Shown here one piece after another: positions 1-6,017 of a stretch of 6,181 nucleotides of DNA. The stretch lies in contig JAATGO010000417.1 in assembly GCA_015654605.1 (NCBI GenBank), positions 1-6,181 of the forward strand, in the 5' to 3' direction. Source of the stretch: Betaproteobacteria bacterium. GTDB taxonomy: Bacteria; Pseudomonadota; Gammaproteobacteria; Burkholderiales; Burkholderiaceae. The stretch's first letter is position 1. Every line of letters begins with the position of its first letter. The translations under genes and the position numbers were made by a program. Under the pieces are notes generated by a model. That model was not told the origin of the DNA. It searched no databases and saw only the letters and a list, made by a program, of their open reading frames with translations.

Positions 1-321
1 ATCATCATTGGTAGTTACACCCCTATCGTTGACAATATCGCGGCAGTATTTCACTGGCGCTGTCGCAAGCTGAGTGGCTGGCAGAAGGACACTTGGCGTT
101 TCCTTTATCGCAATCGTTTGGAGGCTCGTCATTGGGCGGTGTTGGAGCAAGATCGTGTGGTACTTGAATTGATGGAGCCAGATGCTAACCAACGCGAGAT
201 GTTATACCAGCATGACATGGGTATTGTGCGTTTGCGCCGTCATATGCGCAACCTGGCGAAAGAACAGTTGGCACGTGAGGAGGCCGTTTTGGGACAAAAA
301 AATGCGCCAAAGGCAGCTTGA
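1..321 (+). CDS. Rieske-type aromatic ring-hydroxylating oxygenase, alpha subunit (C-terminal end, 5' truncated by window)
   Basis: The frame is open from base 1 and ends at a TGA at 319-321, giving the last 106 residues of a protein that starts outside the window. The segment resembles the C-terminal end of the catalytic domain of Rieske non-haem iron oxygenases: a W-x-FLYRNR stretch, then EQDRVVLE, then the run EMLYQHDMGIVRLRRHMR about 30 residues before the end. The Rieske cluster ligands and the mononuclear iron site would lie upstream and cannot be checked. Such enzymes hydroxylate or O/N-demethylate aromatic or related compounds using electrons from a reductase. The reductase gene at 757-1704 fits that role, and the small Rid-family gene between starts only 4 bases after this stop, so the three are probably one transcript. 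The substrate cannot be told from this fragment. The family call is by recognition of the C-terminal pattern and is fairly sure; the subfamily is not. Confidence 0.75.
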   Translation: MIIGSYTPIVDNIAAVFHWRCRKLSGWQKDTWRFLYRNRLEARHWAVLEQDRVVLELMEPDANQREMLYQHDMGIVRLRRHMRNLAKEQLAREEAVLGQKNAPKAA

Positions 322-325
322 GATC

Positions 326-736
326 ATGCAGACAGTACGTCATGTGAAGACAGATAAGGTGGGCGAGTTGGCCGATGCAACTTGGTCAAATTGTTTAGTG
401 ATTGGTAATGAGATTGTCATGTCCGGGGTAACGGCACATCCGGCCTCATGTCACAGCGTGCTCAATACGTATGAGCAGACGTTGGTCGTGTTGAGGAAGC
501 TGCGCGATTTAGTGGAGGCGGCTGGTGGTACGCAGGAAAACATCTACAAGTTGGTGATTTACGTAAAAAATATTGCTGACAAAAATCAAGTTGGCCGCGC
601 GCGTCGCGATTTTTTCAAGATGGTGTATCCGTGTTCCACATTGGTAGAGGTCAGTGGTTTGGTGTTTCCTGAGTTGACTGTTGAAATCGATGCCTTTGCA
701 CGACTCGATATTAACTTGCAGCAAGCTATTTCTTAA
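326..736 (+). CDS. RidA/YjgF/YER057c/UK114-family protein lacking the catalytic arginine
   Basis: A 136-residue cytoplasmic protein of the usual Rid length. It opens with the family pattern (GELADATWSNCLVIGNEIV, then MSGVTAHP) and continues with a QT-x2-VL-x-KL helix, the ENIYKLVIYVKN strand and a C-terminal LTVEIDAFA strand. Archetypal RidA hydrolyses reactive enamines/imines with an arginine in a P-A-R-[ST] motif. Here the motif reads YPCSTLVEV, so Ser104 stands where the arginine would be. Published subfamily surveys group such proteins among the arginine-less Rid classes, for which imine deaminase activity is not expected. ATG 326 is chosen because it lies 4 bases after the oxygenase stop and begins just before the conserved domain; ATG 302 in the same frame would overlap the upstream gene by 20 bases. 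The open frame runs back to 182 but that part overlaps the oxygenase and looks non-coding. Position between oxygenase and reductase suggests handling of a pathway intermediate; this is inference. Confidence 0.85.
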   Translation: MQTVRHVKTDKVGELADATWSNCLVIGNEIVMSGVTAHPASCHSVLNTYEQTLVVLRKLRDLVEAAGGTQENIYKLVIYVKNIADKNQVGRARRDFFKMVYPCSTLVEVSGLVFPELTVEIDAFARLDINLQQAIS

Positions 737-756
737 TACGTTTTGTTTGGATTCTT

Positions 757-1704
757 ATGAGCAGTCCTCTTCTTTCTGTCCGCGTTCAGGCTATGCGTTT
801 CGAAGCACAAGGAATTGTCAGTGTTGAACTGAGGCAGCTAGATAGCGTTGATCTACCGACGTTTGAAGCAGGTGCCCACATTGATTTGCATTTGCCCAAT
901 GGTATCGTACGTAGTTATTCTCTGTCGAATTCACCAACTGAGCATCATCGCTATGTGATCGGTGTGCTCAACGACTGCAAGAGCCGAGGTGGTTCCCGTT
1001 ATGTGCACGAGCAGTTGCGGGTTGGTTCGACCATGATGATCTCTGTGCCACGTAATAATTTTGCCCTTGATGAAAGTGCCACGCATTCAGTATTGATCGC
1101 TGGTGGTATCGGTATCACACCGATCTCCTGCATGTTCAATCGTTTACGTATGTGTGAAAAATCAGTTGAATTGTTCTATTGTGCGCGATCACGGAAGGAG
1201 GCGGCATTTGCCGACGACTTGTTGCAGCAGCCAGGCACTCATTCTCATTTTGATGATGAACACGGAGCACCACCAGATCTGCGGGCGTATCTTGCCAGTC
1301 AACCTAAGAACGCCCATTTTTATTGCTGTGGCCCGACATCGATGCTCAACGCCTTTGAACGTATTTGTGAGGATATCGGTTTGTGCAATGTGCACGTTGA
1401 ACGCTTTGCCGCTGAAAAGGTAGAGGCAGCGCAGACGGGTAGCTATGTTGCGGAACTGGCACGTAGTAATAAAAATATTACTGTACCCACCGGTAAATCC
1501 TTACTTGATGCTTTGCTGGATGCCGGAGTCGCCATTGATCACAGTTGCCGGGAAGGCATATGTGGTGCTTGCGAAACCAGAGTTCTGGAGGGTGAACCGG
1601 AGCATCGTGACGCTGTGTTGAGTAAGTCCGAACGGGCAGCAGGCAAGACCATGATGGTGTGCGTATCGGGCTGTAAGGGGCAGCGTTTGGTGCTCGATGT
1701 GTAA
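757..1704 (+). CDS. PDR/VanB-family oxidoreductase (flavin, NAD and plant-type 2Fe-2S domains)
   Basis: A complete 315-residue reductase of normal length for vanillate demethylase reductase/phthalate dioxygenase reductase relatives. Domain order is visible. An N-terminal ferredoxin-reductase FMN domain carries RSYSLSN at residues 52-58. An NAD-binding domain has GGIGITPI at 116-123 and FYCCGP at 188-193. A C-terminal [2Fe-2S] domain has Cys264, Cys269 and Cys272 (C-x4-C-x2-C in CREGICGAC) and Cys302, 29 residues further on. All four cluster ligands are present, so the electron path NAD(P)H to flavin to 2Fe-2S looks intact. It would donate electrons to the Rieske oxygenase encoded just upstream. 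The gene begins 20 bases after the Rid gene; the ribosome site is weak (GGA at 749-751), which fits coupling to upstream translation. A terminator follows 16 bases after the stop. VanB, TsaB and PobB-like reductases cannot be told apart here, so no symbol is given. Confidence 0.92.
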   Translation: MSSPLLSVRVQAMRFEAQGIVSVELRQLDSVDLPTFEAGAHIDLHLPNGIVRSYSLSNSPTEHHRYVIGVLNDCKSRGGSRYVHEQLRVGSTMMISVPRNNFALDESATHSVLIAGGIGITPISCMFNRLRMCEKSVELFYCARSRKEAAFADDLLQQPGTHSHFDDEHGAPPDLRAYLASQPKNAHFYCCGPTSMLNAFERICEDIGLCNVHVERFAAEKVEAAQTGSYVAELARSNKNITVPTGKSLLDALLDAGVAIDHSCREGICGACETRVLEGEPEHRDAVLSKSERAAGKTMMVCVSGCKGQRLVLDV

Positions 1705-1720
1705 CAGAGAAGGCTAACTA

Positions 1721-1751
1721 AGATACCCGCGTGTATGTCGGGTATTTTTTT
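1721..1751 (+). terminator. Rho-independent terminator of the oxygenase/reductase operon
   Basis: Arm AGATACCCG (1721-1729) pairs with CGGGTATTT (1739-1747) over 9 bp including one G-T pair, with a 9-base loop. The 3' arm runs into a T tract at 1745-1751. It starts 16 bases after the reductase stop codon and separates this operon from the porin gene. Confidence 0.85.
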
Positions 1752-1964
1752 AGTCCGATATTTTTTGTGAGACGTTGTTTTATTGGTGAGACGAGTTGTC
1801 AGAAGTCAGAAGTCGATATGTCATCTATAAGTCAGTATCAGTCCGATCCCATCGGGTAGAAGAGAAGATGACGAGGTTTGTTGCAGGCGTTACCTTCCAT
1901 AGGCGTGAGGCAGATGGAGGCAGTGGACACGGCTAACACCGTGCTTAATTGTTTTTATTCATTG
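1752..1964 (+). other. Upstream/leader region of the porin gene
   Basis: Non-coding stretch between the operon terminator and the porin ribosome site. It contains the direct repeats noted separately, a small hairpin CCGAT-CCC-ATCGG (1843-1855) and a second, CACGG-ctaaca-CCGTG (1928-1943), ending 21 bases before the porin Shine-Dalgarno. No -35/-10 pair of convincing sequence and spacing was found: TTGTCA at 1796 and TATAAG at 1826 are 24 bases apart, too far for sigma-70. The porin reading frame extends back to 1878 but that part has no signal-peptide character, so I treat it as leader. Confidence 0.5.
1798..1814. repeat. Short tandem repeat in porin leader (GTCAGAA x2 plus GTC)
   Basis: GTCAGAA occurs twice head to tail (1798-1804, 1805-1811) and is followed by a third GTC. 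Further spaced GTCA/AGTC copies appear to about 1845, and GTGAGACG occurs at 1767-1774 and again at 1786-1793, 19 bases apart. Spaced direct repeats upstream of a porin can be response-regulator sites, but no consensus is recognised and this may be chance. Confidence 0.4.
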
Positions 1965-1972
1965 AAGGGGGA
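1965..1972 (+). promoter_or_regulatory. Strong Shine-Dalgarno of the porin, fixes its start
   Basis: AAGGGGGA lies 4 bases before ATG 1977 and is the best ribosome site in the window. It decides for 1977 over the in-frame TTG at 1878, and a typical signal peptide begins exactly at 1977. Confidence 0.85.
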
Positions 1973-1976
1973 TTTA

Positions 1977-3062
1977 ATGAAGAAGTTATTGATTGCTGTT
2001 GCGGCAACTTATGTATCGGCGAGTGCATTTGCACAGAGCAGCGTTACTATCTACGGTAGCTTGGATGCTGGTGTAGCATATATCAACAACCTCAATGGTG
2101 GTTCTGCGACACGTCTGGATCAAGGGACTATGCAACCGGATCGGATTGGTTTCCGTGGTGTAGAAGATCTGGGCGGCAACCTAAAGGCCAACTTTCAGCT
2201 TGAAGCTGGTTTTTATACTGACAGTGGTAGCGTGCCTAATTCGTCAAAATTATTCAATCGTTACAGTACTGTTGGATTGTCGGGAGACTTCGGCGCAGTG
2301 ACCATGGGGCATATGCCTGATGTGGTATTCGACTACGTTGGAAAGCTTTCTAACGGTTTTCAACTGACCAATTGGTACTTGTTTCATCCAGGTAATCTTG
2401 ATAGCTTGGCTAATACCTATCAGTTGGATAATGCGGTGCGCTATACTTCTCCGACCTTTTCAGGATTTCAGGCTAGTGCCATGTATGGTTTCGGTGAAGT
2501 TGCTGGTGACAGCAGCAAAGGCCGCAACATTAGCGCTGGCGTGAGCTATGGCAATGGACCACTTCGTGCAGCTCTGGCGTATTCCAAGCTGAATGATCGT
2601 GCAGCAGGCTATGCAGGTACTTTTCTGACCAGCGTAGGCTTGGGCAACGCCGCGACTGTCTTCGATAGCTTGAGTACTATTGCTGGAGGAGTTGGCTACA
2701 CTATCGGTAGTGTGCGGATGAATGCTTCTTACACCCAGGTAAAGCTAGATTTACCGACTGGTCCGTCACCTAAACAAAAAAATCTGGATCTTGGGACGGC
2801 ATGGCGCTACATGAATCTGAATACCATTAACTTTGGATATAGTTTTTCGAAACTGGAGGGAGCACGTTGGAATACTTTCAGCTTAAGTCATGTACATGAG
2901 TTTTCCAAACGCACGCAGTTTTATGTGCAAGCTGCTTACCAACGTGCTGGTGGTGATGCGCGTTTCGCCGTAATGAATGGTACTGGTGCTAGCGGCGCTA
3001 CTGGTGTGTCCGGTAGCACTAACCAATTTGTTACTACCATTGGGATGCATCACTCGTTCTGA
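1977..3062 (+). CDS. General porin, Gram-negative Porin_4 type (outer membrane)
   Basis: A 361-residue trimeric-porin-like protein of usual length for Burkholderiales general porins. Residues 1-19 form a signal peptide (MKKLLIAVAATYVSASAFA) with probable cleavage before Gln20. The mature part opens with SSVTIYGSLDAGVAYINN, the classic first beta strand, followed by RIGFRGVEDLGGNLKANFQL (second and third strands), VGLSGDFGAVTMG near residue 100, and alternating beta strands to the end. The last residues are HHSF, ending in the C-terminal phenylalanine used for outer-membrane insertion. The region after VTMG reads GHMPDV where relatives usually have a GRQ-type motif, which may alter the pore loop; this is from memory of the family. 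The gene stands alone between two terminators. Passive uptake of small hydrophilic solutes is the expected role; a link to the upstream oxygenase substrate is only a guess. Confidence 0.93.
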   Translation: MKKLLIAVAATYVSASAFAQSSVTIYGSLDAGVAYINNLNGGSATRLDQGTMQPDRIGFRGVEDLGGNLKANFQLEAGFYTDSGSVPNSSKLFNRYSTVGLSGDFGAVTMGHMPDVVFDYVGKLSNGFQLTNWYLFHPGNLDSLANTYQLDNAVRYTSPTFSGFQASAMYGFGEVAGDSSKGRNISAGVSYGNGPLRAALAYSKLNDRAAGYAGTFLTSVGLGNAATVFDSLSTIAGGVGYTIGSVRMNASYTQVKLDLPTGPSPKQKNLDLGTAWRYMNLNTINFGYSFSKLEGARWNTFSLSHVHEFSKRTQFYVQAAYQRAGGDARFAVMNGTGASGATGVSGSTNQFVTTIGMHHSF

Positions 3063-3168
3063 TTGATTTGTTGAAGCAGCAAAAGTTTTCCGCGTTCTTG
3101 GATAACTTGAGCTGCTTGAGTAAGTTATCGAGAAATCATAATTGTTATACATGTGAATTTATATGCTG

Positions 3169-3207
3169 AATCAGCTGGCTTTTTTGTTAGGCCAGCTGAT
3201 TTTTTTA
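3169..3207 (+). terminator. Strong rho-independent terminator after the porin
   Basis: Perfect 11-bp stem AATCAGCTGGC (3169-3179) with GCCAGCTGATT (3191-3201), an 11-base loop, and a T tract at 3200-3207. It lies about 105 bases after the porin stop. There is no T tract on the other strand, so it serves plus-strand transcription. Confidence 0.92.
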
Positions 3208-3445
3208 TCGCGTATTACATCGACATCGTCACTTCATCTGCAAATACGCGGAATATATTTTCTCCAAACGATCGAAAGAACGAGCGTCTTGAGTAATTGA
3301 GCCAGTACTATCAACAATTACAATTAATTGAACCTAAGTTATCGCTATGATTGCGATGAAATTTCACCTTTTACTTGAGCCTCTACGACGCCAGCGTGAA
3401 TGTAAGATTCAATGATGGTTGAAAAATATTGTAAAACATCACGAA

Positions 3446-3499
3446 TTTCTTGACTAAGAAACCTGGAGTCACCGCGTAACCTTGTGGTGAGACTCCAGG
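3446..3499. other. Two adjacent hairpins inside the TetR pseudogene
   Basis: A small hairpin TTTCTT-GACT-AAGAAA (3446-3461) abuts a larger one. In the larger, CCTGGAGTC (3462-3470) pairs with GACTCCAGG (3491-3499); ACCGC (3471-3475) then pairs with GTGGT (3484-3488), with a GA bulge at 3489-3490, about 14 bp in all. There is no T tract on either side, so it does not look like a terminator. Both lie in sequence that still reads as degraded TetR coding (around NPWSLTTRLRGDSRFLS), so the fold may be accidental. Confidence 0.55.
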
Positions 3500-3723
3500 G
3501 ATTGCCGCTTTTCGATTTGGATTGAACTTCACGTAGCGCTCAATAATTGCGGCTCATTATTCTTAGTGTCTTTTGTTCGAAGGTCAGTTGTTCATCTTCC
3601 TAGATATTTCCCAAAAGAATGATGGCGTACTCGACATATTTCAGTGTGACAATATTAATTAGATTTTCTTTATGCCCAAAATAATAATGAATGTTGCCTC
3701 TCGTTATCGAAAGAGAATTTGCG

Positions 3724-3739
3724 ATATCAATATATCAAT
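3724..3739. repeat. 8-bp tandem duplication that frameshifts the TetR pseudogene
   Basis: ATATCAAT is present twice in direct succession (3724-3731, 3732-3739). Removing one copy joins FRFIDI directly to ANSLSITRGNIHYY in one frame, so the duplication accounts for the first frameshift. It could come from strand slippage or be the footprint of an insertion sequence that makes 8-bp target duplications and has left. Confidence 0.85.
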
Positions 3740-3808
3740 GAAACGAAAATTTGACGCATCATTTTGTATAAGCAAATCAGTTGCGAACTTTTTAATCTCT
3801 TTCTGCAT

Positions 3809-4680
3809 GGGTTGCCTCTAGTAACCTTAATACGAAAACGCGAAAGTCGATGCTCGCTAACCAAATGTCGAGGCACGCTTTATTTCTTTACATTTTACTT
3901 TCTGTGGAAAAAAGGCTGTCGATGAACTTAATGCGATTTAACTAACGTAAAGGTAGTCCGTATTAGTGGCAATCTGCTTGCTCAATACGCCACATGCTGT
4001 TACGGATTGAAAAATTTCCCCGCTTAGGCAAGTACGTTAGGCTCAACGACTCTTCAGCATTTTCGGGCAATACGCTTTCTTTACATGTCACCATACGGGA
4101 TGGGGGAAGATTCTTCCAGTCTACTCTCCGCTCAAATATGTGTAGCATTAGCTGTTAGAGGAAGTGCGGATTAGCTTACACCAACAAAGATATGGATGGC
4201 ATGACTGAGGAGTGGGGCGGAACCTGGTTAACTAGAACCAACTCTGGGTAATTGATTCTTTCGATTGTCTACGAACAATACAATGTGCTTGCACCATCTT
4301 TGGTAACCCGATTCACACAGGTCTAATCCATTTGTTTCAAACTGCGGTTTTTTTCAGGATTTTGTTTGTCATTATTACATCGGTATTTTCCAATGTTTAT
4401 TGGGAAATAATGTGGCAGAGTTATTGCACAAATGTGCGAGCTGTCATAGGTCTATCGATACTAGGGTGGCAGTCATTATGTCGTAAATGATGACAAAGGG
4501 CTTGGCTGTATTTTTTGGAAAATAAGCGAAGCATTGTTTGTAAAAATCCTGGGTTTTAGGAGTATTTTCCTTGATTTTTACCTATTTTTATGAGAATTGT
4601 TATATGGGCTATATGTTGCGACGCAGCATGTGTGTAACATAAAACAAGGTATATCGCTTGTTGTGCGCAAACTTTCCAAG
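3809..4680. other. Gene-poor region between TetR pseudogene and atp promoter
   Basis: No recognisable gene is present in these roughly 870 bases. Open stretches seen are a 31-codon frame at 3850-3945 (+), a 54-codon frame at 3994-4158 (+) with a same-size competitor on the other strand (3963-4148), and a stop-free plus frame at 4236-4490 without a good start. None has a ribosome site or a family pattern I recognise. The left half is mixed in composition and could be decayed coding sequence; the right half, from about 4330, is T-rich and holds AT hairpins. No tRNA, rRNA, CRISPR or insertion-sequence ends were recognised. Confidence 0.6.
4384..4409. other. AT-rich hairpin, 11-bp stem
   Basis: TATTTTCCAAT (4384-4394) pairs with ATTGGGAAATA (4399-4409) around a GTTT loop, with a single T-G wobble. 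A second, shorter AT hairpin TATTTT-TTGG-AAAATA lies at 4509-4524. Neither is followed by a T tract; role unknown. Confidence 0.5.
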
Positions 4681-4696
4681 AAAAGCGAGTTTATCA

Positions 4697-4712
4697 CGTC
4701 AAACGTTTGACG
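4697..4712. promoter_or_regulatory. Perfect 16-bp palindrome over the atp -35 box, LacI/GalR operator-like
   Basis: CGTCAAACGTTTGACG is a perfect inverted repeat with central CG. Its inner ten bases, CAAACGTTTG, have the form seen in operators of the LacI/GalR family such as PurR boxes. The right arm contains the TTGACG -35 element, so a bound repressor would block the promoter. The symmetry is directly visible; the regulator is inferred and not identified. Confidence 0.55.
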
Positions 4713-4736
4713 AAGGCGAACGCTAGCCTTTATAAT
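4707..4736 (+). promoter_or_regulatory. Sigma-70-type promoter of the atp operon
   Basis: TTGACG (4707-4712) and a consensus TATAAT (4731-4736) are 18 bases apart, the best promoter match in the window. Transcription would begin near 4743, leaving a leader of about 55 bases before atpI. The spacer holds a short inverted repeat, AAGGC/GCCTT (4713-4730). Confidence 0.82.
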
Positions 4737-4798
4737 CGTCGGGCTTCTAAACTGCCGTTTGCTCGTTGAGGGTGCGGTTTGCACTATATTGGGTAAAT

Positions 4799-5134
4799 AT
4801 GTTGCGTGTGATAATAATGCAGCTTGTCGCTACACTAGTTGTCACCTGCGTGGCCGGTTTTGTGGGAGGGGTAGCCGCGTCATGGTCTGCATTATTGGGT
4901 GGGGTTTGCTGTTTTGTGCCGAATAGCCTTTTTGCTATGCGTCTCTTTATAAGTGCACGCAACGGAGGGGCTAACCCGATGACTTTTTTCTTTGGGGAAT
5001 TTATCAAGATTGCGACGACTTTTGCGCTCATGGGCGCAGTTGTTGGGTTGTATCACGACATTCATTGGCTTGCATTTATTGTGAGCTTCATCGTGGTGCT
5101 TAAAAGTTATTTAATTTTACTGTTTAAACATTGA
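4799..5134 (+). CDS. atpI: ATP synthase subunit I (F1Fo assembly-associated membrane protein)
   Basis: A 111-residue, strongly hydrophobic protein with about four membrane segments (roughly residues 4-22, 29-49, 66-86 and 89-109). It shows the AtpI pattern: LQ/MQLVATL near the start, [20 protein letters not shown] at 30-49, and [12 protein letters not shown] at 63-74 with the G-E-x-x-K motif. AtpI is not part of the enzyme itself; it is thought to help c-ring assembly or ion supply, and it heads the atp operon in many bacteria. The frame is open upstream (TTG 4766), but ATG 4799 is preferred because the protein then begins at the usual position before the first membrane helix. ATG 4817 is possible. 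No clear Shine-Dalgarno is seen. The TGA stop is 2 bases before the atpB start, so the two are probably translationally coupled. Confidence 0.85.
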   Translation: MLRVIIMQLVATLVVTCVAGFVGGVAASWSALLGGVCCFVPNSLFAMRLFISARNGGANPMTFFFGEFIKIATTFALMGAVVGLYHDIHWLAFIVSFIVVLKSYLILLFKH

Positions 5135-5136
5135 TC

Positions 5137-5952
5137 ATGACCGCTGAGGAACAAGGAACGACAGCAACTGGCTACATTACCCACCATTTAGGGCATTTGT
5201 CTACAGATCATCAAACCAAGATTGTTGATTTTTCGATTGTCAATATTGATACCATTTTTTGGTCGATTGTGTGCGGCGTTGTAGGTTGTTTGCTGATGTA
5301 TCTTGCAGCACGCAAAGCGACATCAGGTGTTCCTGGTCGTTTCCAGGCTTTTGTTGAAATGATTGTGGAAATGGTAGACAGCCAATCAAAATCAATGGTG
5401 CATGGTGACCGTAGTTTTATTGCTCCGCTGGCATTGACGGTATTTGTGTGGGTTGCTTTGATGAATTCGCTGGACTTTTTGCCGGTGGATCTTGTCTCTT
5501 CCATCATGCGCTTGTTCAATTTACCAGAAATACATCACCGCATTGTGCCGACTGCTGATTTGAATGGCACAATGGGCATTGCTTTAGGAGTATTGGTACT
5601 GGTTCTTTATTACAGTGTCAAAATTAAGGGGGTGGGTGGTTTTATTCGCGAAATGTTTACCGCGCCGTTTGGCATCTGGTTTGCACCTTTTAATTTCCTA
5701 TTGAACATTATTGAATTCACAGCAAAGACGGTATCGTTGGGCATGCGGTTGTTTGGCAATATGTATGCAGGTGAGTTGTTGTTTTTACTGATTGCTCTGT
5801 TAGGCTCTGCCGCAACAACATTGGGTTTTGTTGGGCACATAATCGCCGGCTCGATCTGGGCTATTTTCCATATTCTGATCGTGTTGTTGCAAGCCTTTAT
5901 TTTTATGATGTTGACACTGGTCTACATCGGCCAGGCACATGAGTCGCATTAA
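5137..5952 (+). CDS. atpB: F1Fo ATP synthase subunit a (Fo proton channel)
   Basis: A 271-residue integral membrane protein of normal length. Subunit a forms the proton half-channels against the rotating c-ring. Conserved features are all present: [15 protein letters not shown] at 138-152; the [14 protein letters not shown] block at 200-213 with the essential arginine (Arg204, equivalent to Escherichia coli Arg210), Asn208 and Glu213; and the last helix [16 protein letters not shown] at 241-256 with His245 and Gln252. Five or so membrane helices can be traced. The start is ATG 5137; a TTG at 5131 in frame would overlap the atpI stop and is less likely. There is no evident Shine-Dalgarno, and only 2 bases separate it from atpI, so re-initiation by ribosomes finishing atpI is probable. 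A 76-base gap follows before atpE. Confidence 0.97.
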   Translation: MTAEEQGTTATGYITHHLGHLSTDHQTKIVDFSIVNIDTIFWSIVCGVVGCLLMYLAARKATSGVPGRFQAFVEMIVEMVDSQSKSMVHGDRSFIAPLALTVFVWVALMNSLDFLPVDLVSSIMRLFNLPEIHHRIVPTADLNGTMGIALGVLVLVLYYSVKIKGVGGFIREMFTAPFGIWFAPFNFLLNIIEFTAKTVSLGMRLFGNMYAGELLFLLIALLGSAATTLGFVGHIIAGSIWAIFHILIVLLQAFIFMMLTLVYIGQAHESH

Positions 5953-6017
5953 TAGAGTAGGGCGACAGTATCGTTTCAGTTGATTTTTTGATTTAACCCA
6001 TTTGTATTTTAACTTTT

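Larger units (their letters stand above)
3229..3808 (-). pseudogene. TetR/AcrR-family transcriptional regulator, inactivated by frameshifts and stops
   Basis: Read on the minus strand from ATG 3808, the first frame gives a start helix (MQKEIKKFATDLL) and FRFIDI, then stops. In the next frame, from 3728, it continues as DIANSLSITRG and NIHYYFGHKENLINIVTLK: the helix-turn-helix of TetR repressors, with its typical G-N-I-x-Y-Y-F-x-x-K-E-x-L recognition helix. That frame goes through a TAG (after LLGNI) and a TGA (after IMSRNY) to a C-terminal stretch (LSQEIRDVLQYF, IIESYIHAGVVEAQVKGEI) shaped like the TetR ligand domain. A third frame holds a possible last helix (ARSFDRLEKIYSAYLQMK) and ends at TGA 3231-3229. 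Total span is about 193 codons, normal for the family. Both stops could come from single C-to-T changes. The first frameshift coincides with an 8-bp tandem duplication (3724-3739). The 3' third, between GEI and DARSF, is too degenerate to join. It converges on the porin gene. The family call is by recognition; the former target is unknown. Confidence 0.8.

Noticed and set aside
182..325. Longer start for the Rid gene
   Set aside because: This part overlaps the oxygenase coding sequence and is unlike Rid N-termini; ATG 326 fits operon spacing.
1878..1976. N-terminal extension of the porin from TTG 1878
   Set aside because: A strong Shine-Dalgarno and a canonical signal peptide both place the start at 1977.
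2883..3152. 89-codon minus-strand ORF overlapping the porin 3' end
   Set aside because: Serine/threonine-rich shadow of the porin coding strand.
3963..4148. 61-codon minus-strand ORF in the gene-poor region
   Set aside because: No ribosome site and no family pattern recognised, and it overlaps a similar-sized plus-strand frame (3994-4158); not enough to call a gene.
4337..4355. Possible terminator AAAC-TGCG-GTTT followed by T residues
   Set aside because: The stem is only 4 bp and there is no gene upstream to terminate.
4236..4490. Stop-free plus-strand frame of about 84 codons
   Set aside because: No ATG near the beginning, no ribosome site, T-rich low-quality protein sequence, and an 11-bp hairpin lies in it; recorded only as part of the intergenic description.
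3809..4680. CRISPR array, tRNA or insertion-sequence ends
   Set aside because: No regularly spaced repeats, cloverleaf or terminal inverted repeats with transposase coding were seen.
4697..4712. parS-like centromere site, given its 16-bp palindrome size near atp
   Set aside because: The sequence does not match the known chromosomal parS core (TGTTTCACGTGAAACA).
4578..4784. 68-codon minus-strand ORF over the atp promoter
   Set aside because: Overlaps a near-consensus plus-strand promoter and shows no recognisable protein pattern.
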